Shown here: positions 35,789 through 47,443 of the stretch, one piece after another
Layout: each line of letters begins with the position of its first letter
Position numbering within the stretch: position 1 is the stretch's first letter
NCBI GenBank assembly: GCA_016703545.1
Contig: JADJBX010000002.1
Span: forward strand, 548,549-612,548
Source: Candidatus Amarobacillus elongatus
Lineage (GTDB): Bacteria > Chloroflexota > Dehalococcoidia > Tepidiformales > Tepidiformaceae
Reading direction: 5' to 3'
Length of the DNA: 64,000 nt
Notes under the pieces: model-generated
What the model was told of the DNA's origin: nothing
The model's input: only the letters and a program-made list of their open reading frames with translations
Databases searched by the model: none
Made by a program: the position numbers and the translations under genes

Positions 35789-36374
35789 TCAGGACGCGTC
35801 CTCGAGGTGGCCCTCCGGGCTGACGAAGGTGCCATGCGCGGGCACCGCCTTGCGCACCAGGCAGTGCGCTCCCACCGTCGCCTCGGCGCCCACGGTCACG
35901 CCGTGAAGGACCGTCGTCGCGGTCCCGAGGTAGGCGCCGTCCTCGATCGTGATCGGCCCCTGCTGGCGTGGCCGCTTCACGCTCAGTGGCCCCGGGCCTA
36001 CATCGAAGCTCGTGATCAGGTTCGAGCGCATGCCGATGGAGACGTCCTGGCCGATCCGTACCTGGTCGGCGAGGTCGATGAGGATGTTCGTCCCCAGGTA
36101 CACCGCGGTCGCCAATCCAGAGGTTGGAGAAGTCGCCATCCGCGTTCATGACGTGGAGGGGGCCGTAGATGGTGGTGCCTTCGCCGACGTGCGCGCCGAA
36201 CTCCCGCAGGATCGGCCCGCAGTCGATGGTCCCGCGCAACTCCATGCAGATGCCTTCGATGCCGTCGCGAAAGAAGCGGCCCTTGCGCCGCAGGCGGCCC
36301 GCGGAGCCGAGACCACGGCGGACCGGGCGCAGGGCGGGCGCAGCGGCCGAACGGAAGCGTGCGAGGGCGGACAT
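35789..36374 (-). pseudogene. Left-handed beta-helix (hexapeptide) acetyltransferase-like protein, frameshifted
   Basis: About 194 residues after removing one base. ATG 36374 has a GGAGG site (ATG 36410 lies upstream in frame without one). Residues 1-85 lead into hexapeptide repeats (EFGAHVGEGTTIYGPLHVM, then FSNLWIG); the frame then shifts near 36108-36120 and continues as AVYLGTNILIDLADQVRIG, ITIEDGAYLGTATTVLHGV, VTVGAEATVGAHCLV. Removing one base from GGCGACC rejoins WIG-TA-VYLG at the correct hexapeptide spacing. Probable O-acetyltransferase of a sugar or other surface molecule. Convergent with the HTH gene, 3 bp apart. Confidence 0.72.
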
Positions 36375-36433
36375 GGCGGCCTCCGGGTGCGTGGTGGCGT
36401 AGTTAAGCATGCGGCGCCGCTCAGCCGCGACTC

Positions 36434-37547
36434 CTACAGCAGGCTCGCCGGGTCCACGTCCACGCTCCAGCGCTCGCCGAGGCGCACGTTCGCCACAAGG
36501 GCGGACGGGTTTCGGCCCCGAAGCAGGACCTGGTACCGGTACTCGCCACGGATACGGGGGATGAACGCCGCCATCGGCCCGAGCACGTCGGGCTCCGCGC
36601 GCCCGGCCGCGTCCCGCAGCAGCCGGAGCTCGGCGGCGATGCGGCCGGCCTCCTCCAGCCCGCGCTCCTTGTTCGTGTCCCTGTGCAGCAGCCGGACGAG
36701 CCGGGCGAAAGGCGGGTACCCGGCGCGCCGCCTGTGGGCGATTTCGTCCTCATAGAAGCCGCGGTAGTCGTGGTTCGCGGCGGCGACGATTGGCGGCGCT
36801 TCCGGCTGGTACGTCTGAATGTAAACGTACCCATCGAGGTCGCGGCGGCCCGCCCGCCCGGCCACCTGCGACAGCAGCTGGAACGTGCGCTCCTGGGCCG
36901 TGTAGTCGGGCAGCGCCAACCCCACATCCGCGTCGACCACGCCGACGACGGTCATCGCCGGCAGGTCGAGACCCTTCGCGAGCATCTGCGTCCCCACGAG
37001 GATGTCGACTTCGTGCGCTTCCAGGCGGCGGACCATCTCCGCATGGCTGCCCTTATGGCCGGCGACGTCGCTGTCCCAGCGCGCAACCCTCGCACCCGGG
37101 AACGCCAGCTTCGCCTCCACTTCGATCCGTTGCGTACCGACGCCGAACGGCCGGTAGCGAGGGCTGTCGCACGATGGGCATTGCTCTTCCAGTCGACGGC
37201 TGCGGCCGCAGTGGTGGCAGCGCAACCGCGGATCCAGCGGGTCCGTCATGTCGAGGCTCATCGCCAGTTCGCACGAGGAGCAGATGGGGACGTGCCCGCA
37301 CGCCCGGCACAACATAAAGCGCGCCGACCCCCGGCGGTTCACGAACAGGATCGACTGCTCCTTGCGTTGCAGTGCCAGCAGAAGCGCGCGCGTCAGAGGC
37401 ACGCTGAACACGCTGCGATTGCCGTGCTTCAGCTGCTCGCGCATGTCCACCACGGAGACGCGCGGCAACCGGCCCTCGCCCGTCTGGCCGTCATCGCCCG
37501 GCGACACCCGTCCCGCGAGCTCGATCCGCCGGATCGTGCCGACTTCC
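36434..37547 (-). pseudogene. priA: Primosomal helicase PriA, C-terminal part (after frameshift)
   Basis: About 370 residues in the second frame, continuing the upstream part. It begins EVGTIRRIELAGRVSPGDDG and contains the two zinc-binding clusters CRACGHVPICSSCELAM and CHHCGRSRRLEEQCPSC, helicase motif V/VI regions (VDILVGTQMLAKGLDLPAM, LLSQVAGRAGRRDLDG) and the C-terminal domain ending SVDVDPASLL. Together the two parts have normal PriA length (around 815 residues). No independent start with a ribosome site is visible at the junction. Confidence 0.88.
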
Positions 37548-38883
37548 GGAGGTCGTGGTAAGTGACGACGTCGGGCGTCGCGCTCCCGAGGACGAGCGTC
37601 GCGCCGGTCAGGCGGCAGAGTTCGGCGGCGGTCTCGCGGGCGTGGTAGCGCGGCTGGGGGCTCTCCTGCTTGTAGGTCCACTCGTGCTCTTCATCCATGA
37701 CCACCAGTCCCAGCGGCGTGGCCGGCGCGAACAGCGCGCTGCGGGACCCGAGCACCAGCCGCGCCTTGCCGCTCTTCACGGCGTACCACTGGTCGTACAG
37801 TTCGCCGGTGCCGAGGCCGCTGTGGAACACCGCCAGCGTCTCGCCGAAGCGCTCCCCGTACCGGCGGATGGCCTGCGGCGTGAGCGAAATCTCCGGCACC
37901 AGGACGATCGCCGACTTCCCCGCATCGAGCGTGCGCTGAACGAGATCGAGGTAGACCTCGGTCTTCCCCGATCCCGTGACGCCGTGGAGGAGCCAGGCGC
38001 CACCGTCCGCCGCGATGGTGTCCGCCGCCGCCTGCTGCTCGAGGGTGAGGACCAGCGGCGGTCGCGCATCGAAGCGCATGCCCGCGAGTGGCCCGCGCTC
38101 GACGCGTGCCTCGTACTGGCGCAGCCAGCCGTCGCGTTCCAGCCCGGCGAGATGTCCCGGCGCCGCCCCGGCTTCGCGCGTCTCGGCGAGCGCTACATCC
38201 CCGTGTTCCGCGAGCAGCGCCAGCACGCGCGCGGCGACAGAGCGCGGCGACTTCTCCCGCATCGCAAGGGCCTCGGCGCGGGCTTCCTCCGCGGTGCGCG
38301 CCAACGCCACCCGGCGTTCGAACCGCGGCCGCCCGGCCGGGCGCGCCAGCCCCTGGACCACCGTGAGGTGGCCATCCCGCTGGAGGCGCTCCAGCCGCGG
38401 CACCGTCACGTTGCCCACCGCCTCGCGCAGGCTTTCGAGCGTGACCCGCCCGTGCTCGGCGATGTGACGCAGGATTCGCTGGTCCTCGGGGTAGACGGGC
38501 AGCAGGGGTGGGATCTCGACCGGCGAGACCATCGTCACCGCCTTCTGACCGTACCCCTGCGGCAGGCTCACGGCGATGCAGTCCCAGAGCGGCGCAAGGT
38601 ACGTGTCGCTGAGCCAGCGCGCGAGCTCGAGGTGCTCCCCATCGAGCACAGCCTCCGGGTCCGCCACCGCGGCGATGGCCCGCACTTCGGCCACGGGGCT
38701 CGCCCCCGTGCGGGCGAGGACGATCCCCTGGAGGACGCGCGGCCCGAACGGGACGAACACCGCCTGGCCCGGCCGCGGGTCCAGTCCCGGCGGAACGGCG
38801 TAGGTGAAGCCGCGGCGCGCGGGCTGTCCCGTGTTCACGGCCACTTCGGCGAACGGCAACGGGCCTTCGTCCACGGGCGTCAT
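37548..38883 (-). pseudogene. priA: Primosomal helicase PriA, N-terminal part (before frameshift)
   Basis: About 445 residues from ATG 38883. N-terminal DNA-binding domain (FTYAVPPGLDPRPGQAVFVP), then the helicase core with Walker A HGVTGSGKTEVYLDL, PEISLTPQAIRRYGERF and the Walker B DEEH box VVMDEEHEWTYKQE. PriA restarts stalled replication forks. The frame breaks after ATPDVVTYHDLR; restoring one G to the GG at about 37547-37549 gives YHDLREVGTIRRIEL and rejoins the C-terminal part. An inactive priA would be a serious handicap, so sequence error is likely. Confidence 0.88.
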
Positions 38884-38914
38884 CGTGCGCGTTCGATCGG
38901 AGAACCGGTAGCGG

Positions 38915-40162
38915 TCAGCGGCCGCCGGCGGCGGCGGCTTCCGCGCGGTCGAAGGCGACGGAGGTCGCGCCCTCGGACGTTTGCACGCCCTTCGTCAGCG
39001 CCATGAACACCGCGACGCCCGCCATCATGGTCAGGCCTCCGAAGAGGAACGCGGCGCCGAGCCCGAACTGGTCGTAGAGGAGACCGCCGACGACGGAGCC
39101 GATGAACATGCCGAAGCCGTTGCCCGCCGAACCCAGCCCCAGCACCGTGCCCATCCCCACGCGCCGCCCGGCGACGACCTGGATCGCGCCGGAGGCGACC
39201 TGCGAAAGCGCGTTCGTCGCGCCCATGCCCAGCAACAGGACCAGCGCGAGGGCGTACGTCGGCACCACGCCCAGTGCCACGAGCTGGATCGCGGTCGCCA
39301 GGAGGCCGATGGCGACGAGCCGGCGCCGTTCGCGCCGGTCCGCGAGCCGCCCCCAGAACGGTTGGGCCAGGCCGGCGGTGATGTCCTGTGTGGCGAATGC
39401 GACGCCGATCATGATCGGCGCCGCGCCGAGGCCGTCTTCGAGCCGCAACGCGAGCAGGCTGAACGTCGCGCCATTCGCGAGCGAGAGCAGGCCCATGTGC
39501 ACCGTGAGGGCGAGGGTGAGCGGGTCCGCGAGCGCCTTGCTGAACGGCATCGCGTGCGCCACCTGCCGGGGCATGTCCGGTGCCCGCACCTGCCGCCGTG
39601 CCTCGGCGGGCGAAAGGCGGGGCAGCCACACGAGGATGATGAACGCCGACGTCGCCATCAGGAGCGCCATCGCCACGAAGACGGAATCGAACCCGACGTA
39701 CTGGCGCAGCGCCCCCGCGACCAGCGGTCCCGTACCGAACCCGACGATGTCGGCCATCGCGAACACGCCCAGCCAGCGGCCTTCGCGGCCTTCGGGCGTC
39801 ATGTCGCCGACGTAGGCGCGCGCCACCGAGAAGATGAAGCTCGTGCCGAGGCCGCTGAACGCGCGGAAGGCGATGACCTGGTAGAAGCTCTGCGCGGTCA
39901 GGTACCCAAGGGCAGCGACCAGGTAGATGAGCAGGCCCGCGATGATGAACGGCTTGCGTCCGTAGCGGTCGGACAGCCGCCCGGCGAACGGTCCCACGAC
40001 GGCCTGGACGACGGCGAAGATTGAGAACGTGAGCCCGAGCCATACCCCGCTCGCGCCGAGGTCCTTCGCGTACACGGGCAGGAGGGGGCTCACCATCGAA
40101 ATGCCCATCGTCGCGACGAACACCGAAACGAAGAGCGCGACGAAGGGACGTGAGAGCATCAT
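38915..40162 (-). CDS. MFS transporter
   Basis: 415 residues with 12 hydrophobic segments. MFS signature between TM2 and TM3: GRLSDRYGRKPFIIAG, with a weaker repeat GRLADRRERRRLVAIG in the second half, and YVGDMTPEGREGRWLGVFAM in the middle of the N-half. The family covers drug and metabolite efflux; the substrate is unknown. Two adjacent ATGs (40162 and 40159) follow TAGGCT by 3 and 6 bp, so the transcript may be leaderless. It ends 31 bp before priA, so the two may be co-transcribed. Confidence 0.88.
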   Translation of the reverse strand: MMLSRPFVALFVSVFVATMGISMVSPLLPVYAKDLGASGVWLGLTFSIFAVVQAVVGPFAGRLSDRYGRKPFIIAGLLIYLVAALGYLTAQSFYQVIAFRAFSGLGTSFIFSVARAYVGDMTPEGREGRWLGVFAMADIVGFGTGPLVAGALRQYVGFDSVFVAMALLMATSAFIILVWLPRLSPAEARRQVRAPDMPRQVAHAMPFSKALADPLTLALTVHMGLLSLANGATFSLLALRLEDGLGAAPIMIGVAFATQDITAGLAQPFWGRLADRRERRRLVAIGLLATAIQLVALGVVPTYALALVLLLGMGATNALSQVASGAIQVVAGRRVGMGTVLGLGSAGNGFGMFIGSVVGGLLYDQFGLGAAFLFGGLTMMAGVAVFMALTKGVQTSEGATSVAFDRAEAAAAGGR

Positions 40163-40221
40163 CCAAGCCTACCCCACGGATCCGTTTCGCGGGGTGAAGC
40201 GGTGGCCTGCCGGAACACCCG

Positions 40222-40230
40222 TGCTACACT
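40222..40230 (+). promoter_or_regulatory. Extended -10 promoter element for the amidohydrolase operon
   Basis: TGCTACACT: TGn plus TACACT (40225-40230), a close match to an extended -10. The start codon is 49 bp downstream. It faces away from the MFS gene. Confidence 0.45.
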
Positions 40231-40278
40231 CGGCCCGTATTTGGCAGTGCCCGCCCGCCCCGGGCGCGGGAGGTGTTC

Positions 40279-41160
40279 GTGAAGATTTTCGATGTCCATA
40301 TCCACTTCCCTCGGGACTTCCAGAATCCCGATGCCGACCCCGAACCGATGCTCGATCGCATGGCCGAGGTGGCGGCGAAAGCAGGTGTGACGAAAGGCTG
40401 CGTGCTGACCGGCGGGCGCTTCGGCCCCAGCTACGAGGTCGGCATCCGCCTCGTCAGCAAATTCCCCGAGATCTTCATCCCCGTGGCCGTCATCGACCCC
40501 GAGGACATCGACGGGGACGCCGTCCAGCGGCTCTGGGACATGGGATACCGCGGACTGAAGCTCATTGGCGTTGCGCGGCCCTACAATGAACCCGACTACA
40601 TGCCCGCGTACCAGAAGGCCGAACAGCTCGGGATGCCCATCCTCTTCCACATGGGCGTCATCGGCGGTGGCATCGACTACTCGATCACCCACCCGCGGCG
40701 CGACGCCCTGGCGGCGCAGATGCTCGACCGGCAGCGTGCGATGCAGGGGCGTATGGGTCCGCGAAATGCCGGCGCTGGCCGGATGAGCCCCCTGCACCTG
40801 GACACCATCGCGAACAAGTTCCCGAACCTGCGCATCATCGGCGCGCACATCGGCAACCAGGGCAATTACGAGTACTCGGCCTCCGTCGCGCGCTGGCGTC
40901 ATAACGTGTGGTTCGACATGAGCGGGGGCGAGACCATCGAGCGCCACGCCATCGAACGCAAGCTCATCGGCGGCGAATTCGGCATCGAAAAGCTAGTCTT
41001 CGGCAGCGACTGCCCCATGGACGAGATCCGCGCCCACATCGACCGGTTCGAGATGATGTACGACCTGTTGGAACTGGACGACGACGCCCGCGAGCGCCTC
41101 TGGTGGCGGAACGGCGCCGAGATCTACGGCCTCGAAGAGCCGTCGTTCGCGAGGGAGTGA
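40279..41160 (+). CDS. Amidohydrolase family (amidohydrolase_2, TIM-barrel) protein
   Basis: 293 residues from GTG 40279, five bases after GGGAGG. Metal-site motifs: FDVHIHFP (HxH) at the N-terminus, the His of ILFHMGVIGG, IIGAHIGNQG and the Asp of VFGSDCPMDE. The pattern matches the ACMSD/gamma-resorcylate decarboxylase branch, whose members hydrolyse or decarboxylate small acids; the substrate is unknown. The next gene starts inside its stop (GTGA). Confidence 0.88.
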   Translation: MKIFDVHIHFPRDFQNPDADPEPMLDRMAEVAAKAGVTKGCVLTGGRFGPSYEVGIRLVSKFPEIFIPVAVIDPEDIDGDAVQRLWDMGYRGLKLIGVARPYNEPDYMPAYQKAEQLGMPILFHMGVIGGGIDYSITHPRRDALAAQMLDRQRAMQGRMGPRNAGAGRMSPLHLDTIANKFPNLRIIGAHIGNQGNYEYSASVARWRHNVWFDMSGGETIERHAIERKLIGGEFGIEKLVFGSDCPMDEIRAHIDRFEMMYDLLELDDDARERLWWRNGAEIYGLEEPSFARE

Positions 41161-41954
41161 CACTGGCGGTCGAAAGCCCGGACACCTCCGCGGCATCGGG
41201 CGGCGCGGGACGCGCGCTGCTGCTTGCCGTGGTCGTGGGCGCCGGTCTCGTCGCCTACCTCGGGGTGCGGCCGTCCCAGCCATGGATCCTGTGGTTCACG
41301 GCCGCGCTCACGGCGCTCGCCGTCGATGGCATCGTCCGCTCCAGTCCGCGCTGGGAACCCGGGGGCGCCCTTGCCTCCGCGGTGTACACCTTCCTCCCCG
41401 CGCTCGCCGTGCTCGGCAGCGGCTACTTCGTCGGGCACGCCGTCGATGGCTACCCCCGGACCGTGGTCGCCGTGGTGTTGGCGGCCGGATCCGGCGCGAT
41501 CGCGTTCGGCGAATACCACACCGTCGATTTCCGCTCGCGGCTCTACGGCTCGATGCGGCTGGGGCTGGCGGTGGCTACCTACCTCACCGCTTTCGCCCTC
41601 TACACGGTCGTGTATTCCGGCGAGGTGGGCGTGGTCGCGGGAGCGGTCCTCGTCGCGCTCGTCAGCACCGCGCTGGGCATGGAGCTGCTCCGCGAGAGCC
41701 GCCTGCTCGGTCCCAGTTCGGTCCTCGCGGGCATCGCCATCGGCGTGTCGCTTGGCGAACTGAGGCTCGCGCTCTACTTCTTCCCCCTCGATGGCCTGCT
41801 CGCCGGCGCGCTGCTGATCATTGGCTTCTACCTCGCGACGGGCTTCGTCCACCATCTCCTCGACCATGACCTGGAGTGGAGCACGACGGGCGAATACCTG
41901 CTGGTGGCCGCCGCGGGAACCGCCGCCGTCGTGGTGACGCGCGTCTTCGTCTAA
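41157..41954 (+). CDS. Multi-pass membrane protein, DUF5656-like
   Basis: 265 residues starting at a GTG that overlaps the amidohydrolase stop. About eight hydrophobic segments (ALLLAVVVGAGLVAYLGV, PWILWFTAALTALAVDGIV, and so on). FFPLDGLLAGALLIIGFYLA and GFVHHLLDHDLEW near the end are distinctive. I associate this architecture with DUF5656, known mainly in Chloroflexota, but without a search this is moderate at best. Function unknown. Confidence 0.7.
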   Translation: MTLAVESPDTSAASGGAGRALLLAVVVGAGLVAYLGVRPSQPWILWFTAALTALAVDGIVRSSPRWEPGGALASAVYTFLPALAVLGSGYFVGHAVDGYPRTVVAVVLAAGSGAIAFGEYHTVDFRSRLYGSMRLGLAVATYLTAFALYTVVYSGEVGVVAGAVLVALVSTALGMELLRESRLLGPSSVLAGIAIGVSLGELRLALYFFPLDGLLAGALLIIGFYLATGFVHHLLDHDLEWSTTGEYLLVAAAGTAAVVVTRVFV

Positions 41955-41981
41955 GGTCCGGTTCGCGGAGGTGCACTTCAC

Positions 41982-42764
41982 ATGACCACCCTCACCGTCT
42001 GCTCATGGAACGTGAACGGGCTCCGCGCGACCCTCAAGACGGGCGACGTCCAACGCTGGCTCGAAACCTCCGCGCCGGACATCGCCGGCTTCCAGGAAGT
42101 GAAGGCCACCCCCGCCCAGTGCGACGCCTCGGAATGGGAGCGGTTCGGCTACCGGACCTGGTGGAACCCCGCGGAGAAGCCCGGCTACAGCGGCGCGCTC
42201 CTGCTCTCGAAGGTCGAACCCGGCGACGTGCGGCTCGGCCTCGGGATCGAGGAGTTCGACCGCGAGGGCCGCATGATCGAGGCCGATTTCGGGGCGCTCA
42301 CGCTCATCACCTGCTACTTCCCCAACGGTGGCAACAAGGGCGTCCGGCTCGACTTCAAGCTCGCGTTCTACGACGCCTTCCTCGCGCACATCGACGCGCT
42401 TCGCGCCCGCGGACGGCAGGTACTGTTCATGGGCGACCTCAACGTTGCCCACACGGAGCTCGACGTCGCGCGTCCCGCCGAAGCCGCGAAGGGCACCGGC
42501 TTCCTGCCCGTCGAACGCGCCTTCATCGACCGCCTCCGCGAGCATGGGTACATCGACACGTTTCGTGCCCTCAACCCGGATGCCGTGGGTGCGTACAGCT
42601 ACTGGGACGCCTGGCGCGAGCGCCGCGCGCGGAACATCGGCTGGCGCATCGATTACGTCATCGTTTCCGACGACCTCGCGCCCTCCGTGCGCCGCGCGTT
42701 CATTCAACCGGAGATCATGGGGTCGGACCATTGCCCGGTGGGCGTCGAACTGGAGCTGCCGTAG
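41982..42764 (+). CDS. xthA: Exodeoxyribonuclease III / AP endonuclease
   Basis: 260 residues, normal length. Active-site motifs in order: CSWNVNGLRA, FQEVKA (metal-binding Glu), FMGDLNVAH (Asp/Asn), DYVIVSDDL and GSDHCPVG with the catalytic His. It cuts DNA 5' to abasic sites and removes 3' blocking groups. GGAGG lies 9 bp before ATG 41982. Confidence 0.95.
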   Translation: MTTLTVCSWNVNGLRATLKTGDVQRWLETSAPDIAGFQEVKATPAQCDASEWERFGYRTWWNPAEKPGYSGALLLSKVEPGDVRLGLGIEEFDREGRMIEADFGALTLITCYFPNGGNKGVRLDFKLAFYDAFLAHIDALRARGRQVLFMGDLNVAHTELDVARPAEAAKGTGFLPVERAFIDRLREHGYIDTFRALNPDAVGAYSYWDAWRERRARNIGWRIDYVIVSDDLAPSVRRAFIQPEIMGSDHCPVGVELELP

Positions 42765-42870
42765 CGCGCTGCAATGGAGGGGCAACATCCGATGCCTGCG
42801 CCTTCGCCGGGCCGCAACGGGACCTCGGCGATCCTGACGGTAACCCCACGCGGGAACATCAGGAGGCGTC

Positions 42871-43338
42871 ATGACCGACCCCATCAAGCTGCTCAAGGAC
42901 GATCACAAGAAGGTGAAGGAGCTCTTCAAGGAGTTCGAGTCCGCCGACGGCCGCAGCAAGCGCCGCATCGCCAACGAGGCGATCATGGAACTCGATATCC
43001 ACGCCGCCATCGAGGAAGAGATCTTTTACCCGGCCATGCTCAAGGCGCTCAAGGACGAATTCGTCGTCGCCGAGGCCGAGGAAGAGCATCACGTCGTGCA
43101 CGTGCTCATCGACGAGCTGCGCGGCATGGAGAAGCCCGACGTTCACTTTGATGCGAAGTTCACCGTCCTCGCCGAGAACGTGAAGCACCACATCGAGGAA
43201 GAAGAGAAGGAGATGCTCTCGAAGGCCGCGAAGGCCGACAAGGAGCTCTTGAACCAGCTGGGCGAGCAGATGATGGAGCGCAAGGAAGCGCTCATGAAGG
43301 AAATGCAGGGCGCCAGCAAGGCGCGCGCTTCAGCCTGA
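42871..43338 (+). CDS. Hemerythrin-like domain protein
   Basis: 155 residues. The HHE pattern is visible: LLKDDHKKVKELFKEFE, LDIHAAIEEEIFYPAM, EEEHHVVHVLIDEL and NVKHHIEEEEKEM, giving the His and Glu ligands of a diiron site. The last 35 residues form a charged helix. Such proteins bind oxygen, NO or act in iron and oxidative stress handling. AGGAGG precedes ATG 42871. Confidence 0.92.
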   Translation: MTDPIKLLKDDHKKVKELFKEFESADGRSKRRIANEAIMELDIHAAIEEEIFYPAMLKALKDEFVVAEAEEEHHVVHVLIDELRGMEKPDVHFDAKFTVLAENVKHHIEEEEKEMLSKAAKADKELLNQLGEQMMERKEALMKEMQGASKARASA

Positions 43339-43359
43339 GTTCCCGCGAAACTCGCACCC

Positions 43360-43392
43360 ACGCCGGCAGTCCTCCTCGCAGGCTGCCGGCGT
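43360..43392. terminator. Bidirectional terminator hairpin
   Basis: Perfect 10-bp stem ACGCCGGCAG / CTGCCGGCGT with a 13-nt loop, between the convergent hemerythrin and TIGR03084-like genes. Confidence 0.6.
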
Positions 43393-43415
43393 GTTCGCGT
43401 CCGGCAGCCGCGAGC

Positions 43416-44231
43416 TTACGGGTGCGCGACGGGGAATTGGCCCGGCTTCCGCCCTTCGCCCGGCGGCCCGGCGTACGCTTGCGCGAACAGCATCCATTCC
43501 GCCGCGGCCTCGCCTTTGGTCTCCAGGCGCGTGTCCGCGACGTGCCGTCGGCGCGTGACCACGGCGCAGAAGTCCGCCGCCGGTCCCCGGACGACCTGTT
43601 CCGCGTTCGCTTCCCCGAAGACCCAGAGCTGCCCGTCCGGCGCGGTTAGCTCCACGCGCACGGGCTCGCTGTTCGGTTCCAGCCCCCGGGTCTGATACGA
43701 ATAGCCACGCGTGCGGAAGCCAAGAAACGCGATGTGACGCAGCCGCTCCGACTCGGAGCGCATCACGCCCGCGACGTCGACGATATCCAGCCCGTGTGAC
43801 CAGGCTTCCATCAGCCGCGCCGTGAGGAACGACACGCCGCTCATTGGCGGGCCGAACCACGGCATCCGGCGGTCGGCCTCGAGCGTGCCCGCCGCCTCGA
43901 CGAGCTCGTGCCGGCTTCGCTCCCACCAATCGAAGGTGTCGGGCGCGGGCCGTTCGCGCGCCGCCAGCAGGTAGGCGGGCTCGCCGCCGGGAGGTGGCGG
44001 CGGTGCGCTCCGGTCCCGCTTCGCCGCGGCCGCGAACGCCTCCGGGTCCTGGATCGCGAGCCTGGCCGTGTCGTCGAAGTGCGCGAGGTGCGCGACCTGG
44101 TCGCGAATGGCCCAGCCCGGCGCGTGCGTCGGCTTCTCCCATTGCGCGAACGGGACCTGCCGAAGGACCCCTTCGAGGGAGTCGGTCTCGGCGAGGAGGT
44201 CGGCGATGACCTGGTCGAGGATGCCGGGCAT
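43416..44231 (-). CDS. TIGR03084-like / DinB-related metal-binding protein
   Basis: 271 residues from ATG 44231. The four-helix N-terminal domain has the maleylpyruvate-isomerase-like pattern: THAPGWAIRDQVAHLAHFDD with conserved His, and later LMEAWSHGLDIVDVAGV. The C-terminal 90 residues are a beta-rich domain (VRVELTAPDGQLWVFG). This matches actinobacterial and Chloroflexota TIGR03084-type proteins; thiol-linked isomerase activity is possible but unproven. Confidence 0.78.
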   Translation of the reverse strand: MPGILDQVIADLLAETDSLEGVLRQVPFAQWEKPTHAPGWAIRDQVAHLAHFDDTARLAIQDPEAFAAAAKRDRSAPPPPPGGEPAYLLAARERPAPDTFDWWERSRHELVEAAGTLEADRRMPWFGPPMSGVSFLTARLMEAWSHGLDIVDVAGVMRSESERLRHIAFLGFRTRGYSYQTRGLEPNSEPVRVELTAPDGQLWVFGEANAEQVVRGPAADFCAVVTRRRHVADTRLETKGEAAAEWMLFAQAYAGPPGEGRKPGQFPVAHP

Positions 44232-44540
44232 GGCGCACTCCGAACCGCTGCAGCGGTTAGCGGGCGCAGCGTAACGCATTCGAGGGGCGGGGTGGCGCGG
44301 GCGTTCGTGTGAGGGCCGCTGGTTTGGGCCAATCTTTGCTGAGAAACCCTGTCGCCGGTGTGACGCACGCCCTACTTGGTCGAACATGTGCCGCGGGCGA
44401 AAACGGTACTTGCTTCCGACGTTAGGTCCCGATCTTTGGGCCGATGGTCCAGCCTTCGTAGGGAAACGGCTATTAGATTCGCCCAAGAGATTTTTCCAGT
44501 GGGCCCCCCTGTGGGCGGGCCGGGGGGGAGGCATGGCCGC
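44232..44540. other. Long intergenic region before the cytochrome oxidase operon
   Basis: About 309 bp with no convincing gene. TTTGGGCC occurs at 44323-44330 and again at 44435-44442, 112 bp apart. A GGGCCCCCC-type G/C stretch lies just before the coxB ribosome site. It probably holds the cox promoter and regulator sites, but no clear -35/-10 pair was found. Confidence 0.4.
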
Positions 44541-45308
44541 GTGTCGAAACACCTGATTCCCGCGGCGCTGTTGTGGGTGGTCCTGACAGCCATTGGGGAA
44601 GCGACTTTTCTACTGGATTGGCTGCCCGTTGTGGGCTCGCCGGAAGCCGAAGAGTGGGACCTGATCTTCAACGTCCTGCTCGCCATGGGTATTCCCGTCT
44701 TCACGTTCGTGGTCGCAGCGCTCGTCTACGCGTTCACGAATTTCAAGACGAGCAACGACGGTGTGGAAACCGGCGCCACCTTCAAGGGGACGGGTATGTT
44801 CCCCAAGGTGTGGCTCGTCGCCACGAGCGCATTGGTCGCGGTCGCGATGGTCATCGGCCTCGTCAGCCTTTCCAATCTGCAGGCCGATAAGTCCGGTTAC
44901 GGTTGGGGCGAGGACCAGGCCCCGCTCGTGATCGAGACCACGGCTCAGCGCTTCTCGTGGACCTTCAGCTACAAGGACAAGAACGTCGAGCTGCTCTCGG
45001 CCAAGGATTCGGAGCTTCTGCTCCCGATCGATACCGAGGTCAAGTTCGAACTGAACTCGATCGACGTGATTCACTCGCTCTGGATCCCGGCGTTCCGGAT
45101 GAAGATTGACGCCATCCCGGGCCGCACGACGTTCCTCACGGTGGAACCGCACAAGCTGGGCTCGTTCGAAACGGACGAGAACTTCCGCGTCCAGTGCGCG
45201 GAACTGTGCGGCCTCAACCACACGATCATGTCGATGCACATCCGCGTCGTTGAACAGGCCGAATTCGACGCGTGGCTCGCGTCGAAGCAGGCGAAGGTCA
45301 GCAGGTAG
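44541..45308 (+). CDS. coxB: Cytochrome c oxidase subunit II
   Basis: 255 residues from GTG 44541, preceded by GGGGGAGG. Two N-terminal membrane helices (LIPAALLWVVLTAIGEATFL and IPVFTFVVAALVYAF), then the CuA cupredoxin domain. CuA ligands: the His in DVIHSLWIPAF, then CAELCGLNHTIMSM with two Cys, His and Met. No fused cytochrome c domain is present. It receives electrons from cytochrome c or a blue copper protein on the outer face of the membrane. Confidence 0.95.
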   Translation: MSKHLIPAALLWVVLTAIGEATFLLDWLPVVGSPEAEEWDLIFNVLLAMGIPVFTFVVAALVYAFTNFKTSNDGVETGATFKGTGMFPKVWLVATSALVAVAMVIGLVSLSNLQADKSGYGWGEDQAPLVIETTAQRFSWTFSYKDKNVELLSAKDSELLLPIDTEVKFELNSIDVIHSLWIPAFRMKIDAIPGRTTFLTVEPHKLGSFETDENFRVQCAELCGLNHTIMSMHIRVVEQAEFDAWLASKQAKVSR

Positions 45309-45316
45309 GAGGCGGG

Positions 45317-47188
<1,872 letters not shown>

Positions 47189-47236
47189 CAGCTGACTACC
47201 GTCCGCCCGTCCATCACAACCAGGAGGAGTAACCGC

Positions 47237-47443
47237 ATGCCCACAATGGGTGCGTTTCAGAAGGGATACCTGGTGGCCGTGATCCTGGCCATCATGACCA
47301 TCCTCGAATACCTCTTCGCCGTCGGCGTGAGCAGCACGGAGGTCCGCTTCGCGGGCCTCGCCATCACCGCCCTCGCGAAGGTGTACTTCATCGCGTACTA
47401 CTTCATGCACATCTACCGCTGCTGGCGGGAGGAGGCCCACTAG
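47237..47443 (+). CDS. coxD: Cytochrome c oxidase subunit IV-like small membrane protein
   Basis: 68 residues with two membrane helices (KGYLVAVILAIMTILEYLFA and TALAKVYFIAYYFMHIYRCW). Size and position between subunits I and III match the prokaryotic subunit IV family (COX4_pro type). AGGAGG precedes ATG 47237 and its stop abuts the coxC start. Confidence 0.82.
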   Translation: MPTMGAFQKGYLVAVILAIMTILEYLFAVGVSSTEVRFAGLAITALAKVYFIAYYFMHIYRCWREEAH

